From CAZWLY01 sp964634465 (GTDB lineage: Bacteria > Desulfobacterota > Desulfarculia > G963662305): a stretch of DNA of 64,000 nt. The stretch is from assembly GCA_964634465.1 (NCBI GenBank), contig CAZWLY010000009.1, positions 152,834 through 216,833 of the forward strand, given 5' to 3'. Every line of letters starts with the position of its first letter. Position 1 is the first letter of the stretch. Of this stretch, positions 24,603 through 33,722 are shown one piece after another. The notes beneath the pieces are model-generated. The model saw only the letters and a program-made list of their open reading frames with translations. It did not search any database and was not told the DNA's origin. Both the position numbers and the translations under genes were made by a program.

Positions 24603-26130
24603 TGTCCGCCCCGCCGTGCTCCTTTTTGAGAATGTATTTCTGGATCTTGCCGGAGGCTGGCGTTCTCGGCAACTCTTCGAGTACGACCAGGTACTTGGGC
24701 AGCTTGAACCGGCCCAGCTTGTCGCCAAGATAATCGTTGAGCTCCTCCAGAGTCAAGCTCGCTCCGGGCTTGAGCTCGACGATGGCCTTGCCCACCTCGC
24801 CCCACTTGGGATCGGGCACGCTGATGACCGCCGCCCCGAGGACGTCGGGATGGGCCTCGATCGAGCGCTCGATCTCGGCCGGATAGATGTTGGCCCCGCC
24901 GGAGATGAACATGTCCTTCTTGCGGCCGACGATCGAAAAATGACCGTCCCGGTCCATGCGGCCCAGGTCGCCGGTCTTGAACCAGCCCCGGCCCGCTCGG
25001 CCCTCGAACGCCTCGGCCGTGGCCTGGGGCTTGTTCCAGTAGCCGGCGCAGGCATGGGGGCCCTTGAGCCATATCTCGCCCTCCCGGCCCGGCCCGACCT
25101 CTTTCCCCTCGTCGTCGACCAGCTTGACGTCGACGAAGGGCATCGGCTGGCCGAAGGTGCCCGGTTTGCCGTTGGCCAGGAAGTTGTTCGGCCCGATCTC
25201 GGTCAGGCCGTAGCCCTCCCAGATGCGAAGCCCCTTTTGATCCTGGAAGGTCTCGAGGATGTCCCGGCCCAGGGGCGCGCCGCCAGAAACCAGGAAGCGG
25301 ACCGAGGAGAAGTCGGTCCCGGCGAACCTGGGCGAGTCGATGAGCATCTGGTACATGGTCGGCACGCCGAAGAAGACGCTCACCCTCTCCCACTCGATCA
25401 GTTCGAGGATCAAATCCGGCTCGAAGCTTTTCACCAGGATGTTGGCTCCCCGGCACAGGAAGAGGGGCAGGGTGAAGACGTTCCAGCCGGCGGTATAGAA
25501 CATGGCCGCGTGGAGGATGGTCCGATCGTCGGCCCTCAAGTCCCAGCCCAGCTTGGTGTTGAAGGCGTTCCAGGCGATGGTCCGGTGGGTCAAGACCACG
25601 CCCTTGGGCAGTCCGGTGGTGCCCGAGGTGTAGATGATGAGCTGGGGGTCGTCCTCGGTGAGATCCACCTCGGGGGGCGGCTCGGGGCTGAGCGAGTCCC
25701 AGACCCGGGGCAGGGCCGGACCGAGCGTTTCGTCGTCGTCGAAGCAGACGTACCGGGCGACCCCGGAGCGGGTTTTGAGGTGGGCCGCGACGGCCTGGTG
25801 GTCGGCGTCGAAGAACAACGCCTTGGGTTCGGCGTCTTCGAGGAAGTAGGCGAACTCGCCTGGAGCCAGGCGGAAGTTCAACGGGACCAGGATGGCGCCC
25901 AAACGGCTCGAGGCGAAGAAAAGCTTGATGATCTCCGCCCGGTTGAACGACAGACAGGCCACCCGATCGCCCTTGACGATTCCCAGCTCGGTCCTGAGCA
26001 GGTTGGCCAGGCGGTGCACGTCGTCGGCCAGTTGGCCGTAGGTGTAACGTCTATCGGCCGCGACGTCGATCAGGGCCTCCCGGTCGGGGTCGGCCCGGCC
26101 CCAGCGGCCGATCCAGTCGCCGTAGATCAT
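24595..26130 (-). CDS. AMP-forming acyl-CoA synthetase
   Basis: A 511-residue ANL-family ligase. Core motifs are IIYTSGTTGLPKG (P-loop), GYGLTEIGP, GWFKTGDLG and the C-terminal GKIQKYIL region with the catalytic lysine. It adenylates a carboxylic acid and transfers it to CoA in the cytoplasm. Its start overlaps the stop of the upstream KAS III gene by four bases (ATGA) and its end overlaps the downstream KAS III gene, so the three are made together. It is one of two ligases in this regulon, suggesting that two different acids are activated. Confidence 0.93.
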   Translation of the reverse strand: MIYGDWIGRWGRADPDREALIDVAADRRYTYGQLADDVHRLANLLRTELGIVKGDRVACLSFNRAEIIKLFFASSRLGAILVPLNFRLAPGEFAYFLEDAEPKALFFDADHQAVAAHLKTRSGVARYVCFDDDETLGPALPRVWDSLSPEPPPEVDLTEDDPQLIIYTSGTTGLPKGVVLTHRTIAWNAFNTKLGWDLRADDRTILHAAMFYTAGWNVFTLPLFLCRGANILVKSFEPDLILELIEWERVSVFFGVPTMYQMLIDSPRFAGTDFSSVRFLVSGGAPLGRDILETFQDQKGLRIWEGYGLTEIGPNNFLANGKPGTFGQPMPFVDVKLVDDEGKEVGPGREGEIWLKGPHACAGYWNKPQATAEAFEGRAGRGWFKTGDLGRMDRDGHFSIVGRKKDMFISGGANIYPAEIERSIEAHPDVLGAAVISVPDPKWGEVGKAIVELKPGASLTLEELNDYLGDKLGRFKLPKYLVVLEELPRTPASGKIQKYILKKEHGGADND

Positions 26131-27179
26131 TGTTCAGTCTCCTTGGCCGCTCCCTCCGTCCGGCCCCAGCGCATGACCACCGCGTCCCAGGCGTAGCCGA
26201 TGCCGGCCGAGATCATCAACACCAGGTCGCCGTCCTTGAGGCGGCCCTCCTCTATGGCCAGCTCCAGGGACAGGATCTGGTCGTTCTGGCCGTGGTGGCC
26301 GAACTCCTCCAGGTAGCGGGTCTGCTCGGGGGAGAGGCCCAATTGGTCCATCAGGTAATCGTGGGCGCTCCTCTTGACCAGGAGCGTGGCCAGGTAGTCG
26401 ACGTCCCGGCGGGTGCAGCCGGACTTTTCCAGCGCCTTGTCGATGCACACCAGCCAGTTGGAGAGCGAGAGTCGTTCCAGCCGGGCTTTCATCCCCTCCG
26501 CGTCCATCACGTCCAGGTAGTTGAGGCCCTCGGCCAGACCCTCTTTGGTCATCGGCGCCGCCGAGCCGCCCTGGGGAACGTAGACGTCCCAGGCGAAGGA
26601 GCCGTCGCTCAAGAAGTGGCTACCCAGAATCTCGTTGACCGGGCAGTTCCGCTGAACGATCGCCGCCGCGCCGCCGGCGGCCAGGTAATACATCCAGCGC
26701 ACCCGGGGGTTGGGGTAGTGGATCAGATCGAAGTTGCGATAACCCGAGGCGATCAGGATGTTGTTTATGGACTCGTCGGCCCGGATGATGTCCTGGGCCA
26801 GCTTGAGGGCGACCAGGGTCGTGCCGCAGCGCTGCTGCATGTCGAACGACCAGGCCTTGGTGATCCCCAACTCCTTCTGGATCTTGGGCCCGACCGGCCA
26901 GTTGCGGAATTCCTTGATCTCCTCGCCGGACCAGATGACCAGGTCGATGTCTTCCGGGTCGAGCCGGGAGTAGTATAGCGCTTTGCGGGCCGCCTTCAAG
27001 CCCATGGCCACCGTGCCGTCGCCCGGTCCGGCCACGTTCTTCTGCCGCCAGCCCAACTTGGTCCGGATGATCTCGGCCGGCGTGTCGCACCGGGCGGCGA
27101 TGTACTCGGCGTCGTGATAGGCTCGGGGGATGTAGGCGGCCAGGCTCAAGAGGCCGGCTTTGGCCTTGGAGTCGGGCAT
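26127..27179 (-). CDS. KAS III-fold thiolase-like protein with catalytic cysteine
   Basis: A 350-residue FabH-fold protein. AWSFDMQQRCGTT places C118 where FabH has its nucleophile. The FabH His of PHQAN is not obvious (ATLLVKR at that place), while FGHHGQNDQIL carries H295, H296 and N299 in place of GNTSAAS. The active site is therefore rearranged compared with fatty-acid synthases. It lies 3 nt after livM and overlaps the acyl-CoA ligase gene. Thiolytic cleavage or condensation of a beta-keto acyl-CoA is the likely chemistry. Confidence 0.83.
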   Translation of the reverse strand: MPDSKAKAGLLSLAAYIPRAYHDAEYIAARCDTPAEIIRTKLGWRQKNVAGPGDGTVAMGLKAARKALYYSRLDPEDIDLVIWSGEEIKEFRNWPVGPKIQKELGITKAWSFDMQQRCGTTLVALKLAQDIIRADESINNILIASGYRNFDLIHYPNPRVRWMYYLAAGGAAAIVQRNCPVNEILGSHFLSDGSFAWDVYVPQGGSAAPMTKEGLAEGLNYLDVMDAEGMKARLERLSLSNWLVCIDKALEKSGCTRRDVDYLATLLVKRSAHDYLMDQLGLSPEQTRYLEEFGHHGQNDQILSLELAIEEGRLKDGDLVLMISAGIGYAWDAVVMRWGRTEGAAKETEQ

Positions 27180-27182
27180 GGC

Positions 27183-28298
27183 TCAATCCCTGGATGTCGC
27201 GGCCAGCTTGCGCCGATTGGCGATATCCCGGGCGGTGCCGATGACCCCTTTCGGGAAGAAGAGAACGGCCAGAACGTAGAGGATGCCGAAGTAGAGAATC
27301 CAGCGTTCGGCCAGGCGGTGAATGACTTCCGCGCCGGGGAAAAGGCTGACCGCCGCTTTCTGCAGGTCGGGCAGCCAGGTCTCGGTGATGTTGATGAAGG
27401 CCGCGCCGATTATGCCGCCGTAAACCGTGCCCAGGCCGCCGATGATGACCATCAACAGGATGTTGAGCATCAGCGGCGTGCCCAAGACCGTGTCCGGATT
27501 GACGTAGTTGAGCCACATGGCGAAGAGCATCCCGGCCAGCGAGGCGATGCTCGAACCGAAGACGGTCGAGAGAATCCGATAATGGAAGATCCTGTAGCCC
27601 AGGGCCGTTGAGCGCTGGTCGTTGTCCCGAATTGACTTCAGCACCCGGCCGACCGGCGAGCGCACGAACCTCACCAGCCCGATGAACAAGAGGGTCGAGA
27701 CCACCAGGATGAAGTAGTAGGTCATCAGCCGACCGTTTGCCTGCATGCCCAAGAAGCCGCCGCCCGACCAGTCCACGTTGAAGACGCCGGGCATGCTGAA
27801 CGAGACGCCGTCCTCGCCCATAGTCAGACTGGACCACTGGTAGCCCAGGATGTGGGCGAACTCGGCCACGGCCAGGGTCATCATGGCGAAGAAGATGGCC
27901 TTGATCCGAAGCGAGAAAACGGCGATGACCACGGCCAGGGCCGCGCTCAAGCCCAGGGCCAGGAGGCCGGCCAAGAGGAGGTGGTGATACTGGGGCGTCT
28001 CGGCGTAGTAGGCCACCAGGGCCACGGAGTAGGCCCCCAGGCCGAAGAACATTCCGTGGGCGAAGGAGATGATGCCGGTGTAGCCGATGATGATGTCGAA
28101 CGAGGCCACGGCCACGGCGAAGATCATGGTCTTGACCACCACGTCCATCACCCGAAACGAGGGCAGCGCCATCGGAACGACGATGAGTGCGGCCAAGAGG
28201 GCCAGTTGGATGATGAACGCCGGCCGGGTGAAGCGCCTTTGCCGCTCCCGCAAGCGTTCTTTCTGGACCGGGGTCATTTTCATCGCCTGGCTCTCCAT
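27183..28298 (-). CDS. livM: Branched-chain-type ABC transporter permease LivM (second operon)
   Basis: A 371-residue polytopic permease with SFDIIIGYTGIISFAHGMFF, the LivM hallmark, and a VNPDTVLGTPLMLNILLMVI C-terminal region. I start it at ATG 28298, where GGGAG lies 8 nt upstream; ATG 28283 with GGAGAG is almost as good. The open frame extends far upstream into livH, but that part is out-of-frame sequence. It lies 5 nt after livH and 3 nt before the KAS III gene, linking uptake to catabolism. Confidence 0.9.
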   Translation of the reverse strand: MESQAMKMTPVQKERLRERQRRFTRPAFIIQLALLAALIVVPMALPSFRVMDVVVKTMIFAVAVASFDIIIGYTGIISFAHGMFFGLGAYSVALVAYYAETPQYHHLLLAGLLALGLSAALAVVIAVFSLRIKAIFFAMMTLAVAEFAHILGYQWSSLTMGEDGVSFSMPGVFNVDWSGGGFLGMQANGRLMTYYFILVVSTLLFIGLVRFVRSPVGRVLKSIRDNDQRSTALGYRIFHYRILSTVFGSSIASLAGMLFAMWLNYVNPDTVLGTPLMLNILLMVIIGGLGTVYGGIIGAAFINITETWLPDLQKAAVSLFPGAEVIHRLAERWILYFGILYVLAVLFFPKGVIGTARDIANRRKLAATSRD

Positions 28299-28303
28299 CC
28301 TCA

Positions 28304-29323
28304 CTACTCCCGCCCCATCAGGCCCCAGGGCCTGATCAGCAGAATGACGGCCATGATCAGGATGTTCACCCCCAGAGCCAGTTTCGGCATCAGAAAGGCG
28401 ACGTAATTGAAGGCCAGACCGACCATTATCGCCCCCACGAACGAGCCGGTGACCGAGCCCATGCCGCCGATGATGACCACGATCAGGGCGAAGATGAGGT
28501 TCTCGTCGCCCATGGAGGGGATGATCTGCTCCCTGAACACGCCCCACATCGTCCCGCCGACGGCGGCCAGGGCCGCCCCGGCGGCAAAGACGCCGGTGAA
28601 GATGCGCTTGATGTTGTAGCCCATTGTCTGGACCACCTCCCGGTTCTCCACCCCGGCCCGGATGATGATTCCCAGCTTGGTCTTCATCAACACGGCCATC
28701 ACCCCGCCGTAGACGGCCACTCCGACGACGATGGCCGCCACCCGGAACTTGTTGACGATCACGTCGAAGACGTCGTAACTGCCGACGAAGCCCAGCGGCA
28801 CCAGCACCACCTCGTCGTTGGGCCCCCAGACGACCTTGATGATCTCGGCCAGGATCATGGACGCGCCCATGGTGATCAGAATCTGCTTCAAGTGGTTGCC
28901 GTAGACCTGGCGAATGATGACCCGCTCCAGGACGAGCCCCAGCAGCCCGCCCGCCGCCAGGGCGGCCGCCAGGGCGATGAGAAGGCTCAAGACGCTTTGG
29001 CCCATGGTCCCGGTCTCGACCCAGCCCAGCCCGTTTAGGGCGTTGAGCACGGTGAAGCCGACGTAGGCGCCCCAGGCGAAGAAGGCGCCGTGGGCCAGGT
29101 TCAAGACGTCCATCAAGCCGAAGATGACGGTCAGCCCGGCCGCGGTCAAAAACAGCAGCATGCCCATGGCCAGACCGGCCACGGTCAAGACCAGGTAGGT
29201 GGTCAGGTCGATGGCGAGCAGGGGCAGCAACCAAATGCCGACCGAGCCGATCCAGACGGCCAGCCTCTTGAGATCGACGGCCGACGCCCCTTCGATTTCC
29301 GTGGTCAAGGCTTCAGTGGTCAT
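28304..29323 (-). CDS. livH: Branched-chain-type ABC transporter permease LivH (second operon)
   Basis: A 339-residue permease with LTVIFGLMDVLNLAHGAFFA, the LivH motif, and a hydrophilic N-terminal extension of about 25 residues before the first membrane segment. ATG 29323 is taken as the start; an in-frame TTG seven codons earlier lies inside livF and is less likely. The loop ENREVVQTMGYNIKRIFTGV is the usual coupling-helix region contacting the ATPases. Confidence 0.92.
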   Translation of the reverse strand: MTTEALTTEIEGASAVDLKRLAVWIGSVGIWLLPLLAIDLTTYLVLTVAGLAMGMLLFLTAAGLTVIFGLMDVLNLAHGAFFAWGAYVGFTVLNALNGLGWVETGTMGQSVLSLLIALAAALAAGGLLGLVLERVIIRQVYGNHLKQILITMGASMILAEIIKVVWGPNDEVVLVPLGFVGSYDVFDVIVNKFRVAAIVVGVAVYGGVMAVLMKTKLGIIIRAGVENREVVQTMGYNIKRIFTGVFAAGAALAAVGGTMWGVFREQIIPSMGDENLIFALIVVIIGGMGSVTGSFVGAIMVGLAFNYVAFLMPKLALGVNILIMAVILLIRPWGLMGRE

Positions 29324-29336
29324 AACGTCCCGCTGT

Positions 29337-30047
29337 TCAGGCAATGCCCAGGTATCTTTGTTTGAGTTCGTGATCGTCCGCCAACTCCGCCATCAGGCCC
29401 TGGTGGACCACCCGCCCGTCGTCCAGGATGTAGTAATCGGTCCCGACTTGGCTGGCCAGGTAGAAGTTCTGCTCGACCAGGATGACCGTGGTCTGGTCCT
29501 TGATGCGGTTCAGCGATTCGATCAGGTGATCGACCACTATCGGGGCCAGGCCCTTGGACGGCTCGTCGATCAGCAGCAGCTTGTGATCCTCCACAAAGGC
29601 CCGGGCGATGGCCAGCATCTGTTTCTGCCCGCCCGAGAGCACCCCGGCCTTGGAGCGCCAGAACTTCTTGAGATCGGGGAAGAGCTCGAACACCGTCTCC
29701 AGGCGGGCGGCGCTCTCGGCGTTCTCCTCCAGGATGGCCAGGCGGAAGTTCTCCTCCACGGTCAGGCTGTAGAGGACCGCCTGGTCCTCGGGCACGAAGC
29801 CGACCCCGGCCCTGGCGATTTCGTAAGGCTTGCTGGACTCGATTCTTTGCCCGGCCAGAAGTATTTCTCCCCGCGAGGCCGGAGTGAGGCCCATGATGGT
29901 GCGCATGGTGGTCGATTTGCCGGCCCCGTTGCGGCCCAGAAGGACCGTCGCCCGGCCCGGCTTGACGTCGAAGCTGACCCCCTGCAGGATGTGGTGCTGG
30001 CCGATATGGGTGTGGACGTCCTTAAGCGACAGGATCGGCTCAGGCAT
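29337..30047 (-). CDS. livF: ABC transporter ATP-binding protein LivF (second operon)
   Basis: A 236-residue ATPase with Walker A GRNGAGKSTT, signature LSGGQKQMLAIARAF, Walker B LLLIDEPSKGLAP, and the LivF-type ending DDHELKQRYLGIA. It overlaps the end of livG by 8 nt. The sequence differs clearly from the LivF at 11005, so the two transporters are not a recent duplication. Confidence 0.93.
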   Translation of the reverse strand: MPEPILSLKDVHTHIGQHHILQGVSFDVKPGRATVLLGRNGAGKSTTMRTIMGLTPASRGEILLAGQRIESSKPYEIARAGVGFVPEDQAVLYSLTVEENFRLAILEENAESAARLETVFELFPDLKKFWRSKAGVLSGGQKQMLAIARAFVEDHKLLLIDEPSKGLAPIVVDHLIESLNRIKDQTTVILVEQNFYLASQVGTDYYILDDGRVVHQGLMAELADDHELKQRYLGIA

Positions 30048-30807
30048 CTTTGACCCCCCCGCCCAGGTAGGCTTCCAGGACCTCCTCGTTTTGAGCGACC
30101 GCCTCGGGCGTGTCGTCGCAGATGAGCCGACCCTCCTTCAAGACGGCGATTGTGTCTGAGACGGCCATGATCATGTCGAATTTGTGCTCGACCAGTAAGA
30201 TGGTCCGGTCGCGGGCGGCCTTGATCTCCTGGATCAACTCCAAGATGGCCGGCACTTCCTCCAGGCTCATCCCGGCCGTCGGCTCGTCCAAGAGGAGCAC
30301 CTCCGGGTCCAGGGCCAACAGGATGGCGATCTCGAGTTTGCGCTGCTCGCCGTGGGTCAGGGTCGAGGCCTCCACCGCCCAGCGGTCTTCCAACAGGACC
30401 CGCTTCAGGAGCTCGTAGGCCTCGTCCTCCAGTTCGGGGTAGGTCCGGTAGTGCCGCCAGAAGACGAGACCGATGTCGGCCTTGGCCTGGACGGCCAGGC
30501 GGACGTTTTCGAGCACCGTCAGGGTGGGAAAGATGTTGGTCAACTGAAACGAACGACCGATGCCCAGTCTGGTCCGCCGGGGCGGATCGAGGACGGTGAT
30601 GTCCCGGCCCTTGAAGATCACCCGGCCGCTGGTCGGCTTGTACTGGCCGCTGATGAGGTTGAACAGCGTCGTCTTGCCGGCGCCGTTGGGCCCGATGATC
30701 GATTTCAGGCTGAACGGCTCCACGGCCAGGTTGACCGCGTTGACGGCCACGTTGCCGCCGAAGCGGATGGTCAAATCTTGGGTTTCGATGAGCGAATCCT
30801 GGCTCAC
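30040..30807 (-). CDS. livG: ABC transporter ATP-binding protein LivG (second operon)
   Basis: A 255-residue ATPase with Walker A GPNGAGKTTLFNLISG, signature LTHGEQRKLEIAILL and Walker B LLLDEPTAGMSLEE. Unlike the LivG of the first operon, its signature loop is close to the normal form. It is separated from the binding-protein gene by an 86-nt gap that holds a strong stem-loop. Confidence 0.93.
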   Translation of the reverse strand: MSQDSLIETQDLTIRFGGNVAVNAVNLAVEPFSLKSIIGPNGAGKTTLFNLISGQYKPTSGRVIFKGRDITVLDPPRRTRLGIGRSFQLTNIFPTLTVLENVRLAVQAKADIGLVFWRHYRTYPELEDEAYELLKRVLLEDRWAVEASTLTHGEQRKLEIAILLALDPEVLLLDEPTAGMSLEEVPAILELIQEIKAARDRTILLVEHKFDMIMAVSDTIAVLKEGRLICDDTPEAVAQNEEVLEAYLGGGVKDA

Positions 30808-30846
30808 GACCGACTCCCAGCCGCCGGATGGCGGTTTCTGTCTCGG

Positions 30847-30885
30847 CGGCGCGGCGGACGCCGAGCTTTGACGCCCGCCGCGCCG
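30847..30885 (-). terminator. Intra-operon stem-loop after second binding-protein gene
   Basis: A perfect 11-bp inverted repeat (CGGCGCGGCGG at 30847-30857 with its complement at 30875-30885) lies just after the binding-protein gene on the minus strand. As in the first liv operon, it lacks a T run and probably limits read-through or stabilises the binding-protein message. Confidence 0.65.
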
Positions 30886-30893
30886 ATCCTCGC

Positions 30894-32096
30894 CTACCTC
30901 TTGTTGCGAATCGGGATATCCATGTCCTTCCAGGTCAACTCCCGGGTCAGCTCCGGGATGGCCCAGGGCACCTTGGGATCGACCTTGATCTTGAAGGCGA
31001 ACATGGACTGCAGCGCCTGGTGATCCTCCTTGCGGAAGACCATCTCGCCCTTGGGCGTCATGAAGTGCATGCCCTCCATGGCCGCGATCAGCTTCTCGGT
31101 GTCGGTCGAGCCGGCCTTCTTTAGACCCTCGACCACGGCGATGCCGGCGCTCATACCGCCGCAGGTGAAGAAGTCCGGCGGCGAGTTGAAGCGCTTCTGG
31201 TGCTCCTTGATCAACCAGTCGTTGATCTTGTTCTTGGGGCTCTCGTAGTAATAGTAGGTCGCGCCCCGCATGCCGACCAGGGGTTTGTAGAGCTTGAGCG
31301 CAGCCAGGATGTTGCCGCCGGAAGTCAGCTTGATGCCGTACTTCTCGCCCAGCTTCATGGCGTGGAGTTTGCCCAGCGGGTTGCCGCCGCCGGCCCAGAT
31401 GATGAACAGGTACTTGTCGCCCTTGAGGTTTTTCATCGCCTTGATGATCCGCTGGGCCGGGGCGGTGAAGTCGGTGGTCTTGATCGGCACGTACTCCTCG
31501 TGGACCACCTTGGCCCCCAGGGCCTCGGCCGCCTCCTTGTAGGCGGCCACGCCGTCGCGGCCGAAGGCGTAGTCCTGGGCCAGAGTGGCGATGAGGACGC
31601 CCGGCTTACTGATGGCCACGGCGTTGGAGATGGCGTCCTGGGAGGAGTTGCGGCCGGTCCTGAAGATGTAGCGGTTCCAGGCCTTACCGGTGATCGAGTC
31701 GGCCACGGCCGGCTCGACGATCAGAATCTTCTTGAACTCCTTGGCCACCGGCAGGCAGGCCAGGGCGACCGCCGAGGAGACCGGACCGACGGCCAGATCG
31801 ACCTTGTCGTCCTTGTAGGCCTCGGTGAGCAACTGCTTGCCCTTGTCGGGCTTCAGGTGGGTGTCCTTGACGATGATCTCGATCGGCCGCCCCAGGACCT
31901 TCATCGAGCCGCCGGTGGCGTACTCGATGCCCATCTTGAAGCCGTTGACCGCCTGCTTGGCGTAGGCCTCGTAGGGCCCGGTGATGCCGGCCAACTGGGC
32001 GATCTTGATCGGCTCGGCCGCCCCGACTGCGGGCGCGGCCATGAGGATGACCGCCGCGGCCGCGACCAACAATCTTGCCACCTTCTGGATTTTCAT
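30894..32096 (-). CDS. Branched-chain-type ABC transporter substrate-binding protein (Sec signal)
   Basis: A 400-residue Peripla_BP_6 protein. It has a Sec signal peptide (MKIQKVARLL then an alanine-rich core ending AVGAAEP, cleavage after about residue 26), in contrast to the Tat signal of the first binding protein. The mature start IKIAQLAGITGPYEAYAKQA is the usual first strand and ligand loop of this family. It leads the second liv operon. Given the neighbours (acyl-CoA ligases, hydratases), the ligand may be an aromatic or alicyclic carboxylate. Confidence 0.92.
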   Translation of the reverse strand: MKIQKVARLLVAAAAVILMAAPAVGAAEPIKIAQLAGITGPYEAYAKQAVNGFKMGIEYATGGSMKVLGRPIEIIVKDTHLKPDKGKQLLTEAYKDDKVDLAVGPVSSAVALACLPVAKEFKKILIVEPAVADSITGKAWNRYIFRTGRNSSQDAISNAVAISKPGVLIATLAQDYAFGRDGVAAYKEAAEALGAKVVHEEYVPIKTTDFTAPAQRIIKAMKNLKGDKYLFIIWAGGGNPLGKLHAMKLGEKYGIKLTSGGNILAALKLYKPLVGMRGATYYYYESPKNKINDWLIKEHQKRFNSPPDFFTCGGMSAGIAVVEGLKKAGSTDTEKLIAAMEGMHFMTPKGEMVFRKEDHQALQSMFAFKIKVDPKVPWAIPELTRELTWKDMDIPIRNKR

Positions 32097-32181
32097 GCTC
32101 TCCCTCCTTCTCCCGGTTAAACTGGGTGTCGATGCCTCGCCTGGGCGCTGGCCGTCCCCGCCGATGTGGCGGGCGCCGGGC

Positions 32182-33699
32182 TCAGGAATGTTCCCGCCGC
32201 AAAACGTTCTTCAGCACCTTGCCGGCCGCGTTGCGGGGCAGGGCGTCCACAAAGGCCACGCTCTTGGGAATCTTGTATTTGGCCAGCCGGGTCTTCAGAA
32301 AATCGATCAGCTCCTCCTCGGTCAGCGACCGGCCCTCCTTGAGAACCACCACCGCCTTGCCCACCTCGCCCCACTTGGCGTCCTTGACTCCGATGACCGC
32401 CGCCTCCGAGACCTGATCCAGCTCGTGGATGGCGTTTTCCACTTCGGCCGGATAGACGTTCTCGCCGCCGGAGATGAACATGTCCTTCTTGCGATCGACG
32501 ATGAACAGATCGCCGTCCTCGTCCATCCGGGCCAGGTCGCCGGAGTGGAACCAGCCGCCGGCGAAGGCCGCCTCGGTGGCCTCGGGCCGGTTCCAGTAGC
32601 CTTGCATGATGTTCGGACCGCGCATGACCAGCTCGCCGACCTCGCCCCGGGGCAGCTCGTTTAGGTCCTCGTCGGCGATCATCACCTCCAGGTGGAAGAC
32701 GGGCCGGCCGATGGAGCCGGCTTTGGCCAGGGCCCTCTCCCGGGGCAGGACGGCGATGGACGGCGCGGCCTCGCTCATGCCGAAGCCCTGCTGGAGGATG
32801 ACGCCCCGCTCGCGGTAGCTCTGGATGAGGCTGACCGGCAGGGGAGCGCCGCCGCTCATGACCAGGCGGACGTCCTTGAAGGCTTCGGGCCTGAATTCCG
32901 GAAACTGGATCAGCATCAGGAAGATGGCCGGCACGCCGAAGAACAGGGTGATGTCTTCCTTTTCCAGCAGTTTCAGACATTCGGCCGGGTCGAAGCTCCG
33001 CTGGATGATCACCGTTCCCCCGACGTAGAGCATGGGCAGGGTGAAGAGCCCGATCCCGCCGATGTGGAACATGGGCAGGACCAGAAGATCCCGGTCGACC
33101 GAGGTGAACTCCAGGTCCACCTGGAGGTTGAGCGCGTTCCAGAAGCTGGCGCCCTGGCTCAAGACCGCCCCCTTGGGCCGGCCGGTGGTGCCGGCGGTGT
33201 ACATGATGATGTGGGGCGTGTCCAAATCGACCGGCTGGTCAGGCTCGGGTTCGGCTTCGCTCTGCTCGGCCAAGAGCGGCTCGTAGGGTTGGGCGTTAAG
33301 GCAGGCCTTTGAACCCAAGACGACTCGATTGTCGAAATCGACCGAGGCGGTGATTTCGCCGGCGAGGCGTTCCAACTCGGGATCGAAGATCAGGGTCCTG
33401 GCTCCGCTGTCGGTCAGGATGTAGGCCAGCTCGGCCGCGGTCAGCCGCCAGTTCAGCGGGACCAGAATCAGGCCCAGCTTGGCCGCGGCCATGATCACCT
33501 CGACGAACTCCAGGCGGTTCAACGACAGCATGGCCAGCCGATCGCCCTTGGCCAGCCCCAGGCCCTTGAGCGCCCATGAGAGCCGGTTGACCCGGCGGTT
33601 GAGTTGGCGGTAGGTCAGCCGCCTCTCGCCGTCGACCACGGCTTCCTTCAAGGGGCTGATCACCTCTCGCTTGGTCAGCCAGTAACCGATGCCCGGCAC
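32182..33699 (-). CDS. AMP-forming acyl-CoA synthetase
   Basis: A 505-residue ANL-family ligase with MYTAGTTGRPKGA (P-loop), GFGMSEAAPS, GWFHSGDLARMDEDG, KKDMFISGGENVYPAEVE and a C-terminal AGKVLKNVLRRE lysine region. It differs substantially from the ligase at 24595, so it probably activates another acid or an early pathway intermediate. It is placed between the iron-sulfur flavoprotein and the binding-protein gene on the same strand, with an 85-nt gap before the latter. Confidence 0.92.
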   Translation of the reverse strand: MPGIGYWLTKREVISPLKEAVVDGERRLTYRQLNRRVNRLSWALKGLGLAKGDRLAMLSLNRLEFVEVIMAAAKLGLILVPLNWRLTAAELAYILTDSGARTLIFDPELERLAGEITASVDFDNRVVLGSKACLNAQPYEPLLAEQSEAEPEPDQPVDLDTPHIIMYTAGTTGRPKGAVLSQGASFWNALNLQVDLEFTSVDRDLLVLPMFHIGGIGLFTLPMLYVGGTVIIQRSFDPAECLKLLEKEDITLFFGVPAIFLMLIQFPEFRPEAFKDVRLVMSGGAPLPVSLIQSYRERGVILQQGFGMSEAAPSIAVLPRERALAKAGSIGRPVFHLEVMIADEDLNELPRGEVGELVMRGPNIMQGYWNRPEATEAAFAGGWFHSGDLARMDEDGDLFIVDRKKDMFISGGENVYPAEVENAIHELDQVSEAAVIGVKDAKWGEVGKAVVVLKEGRSLTEEELIDFLKTRLAKYKIPKSVAFVDALPRNAAGKVLKNVLRREHS

Positions 33700-33722
33700 G
33701 AATCGCCTCCCGGTTCAAAGCC

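Noticed and set aside
24580..26196. 538-residue plus-strand open frame
   Set aside because: Antisense to the acyl-CoA ligase, which has all ANL motifs in the other strand.
28299..29234. A 683-residue fusion of an unknown domain to LivM
   Set aside because: The N-terminal part is livH read in another frame; LivM has good starts at 28298 and 28283.
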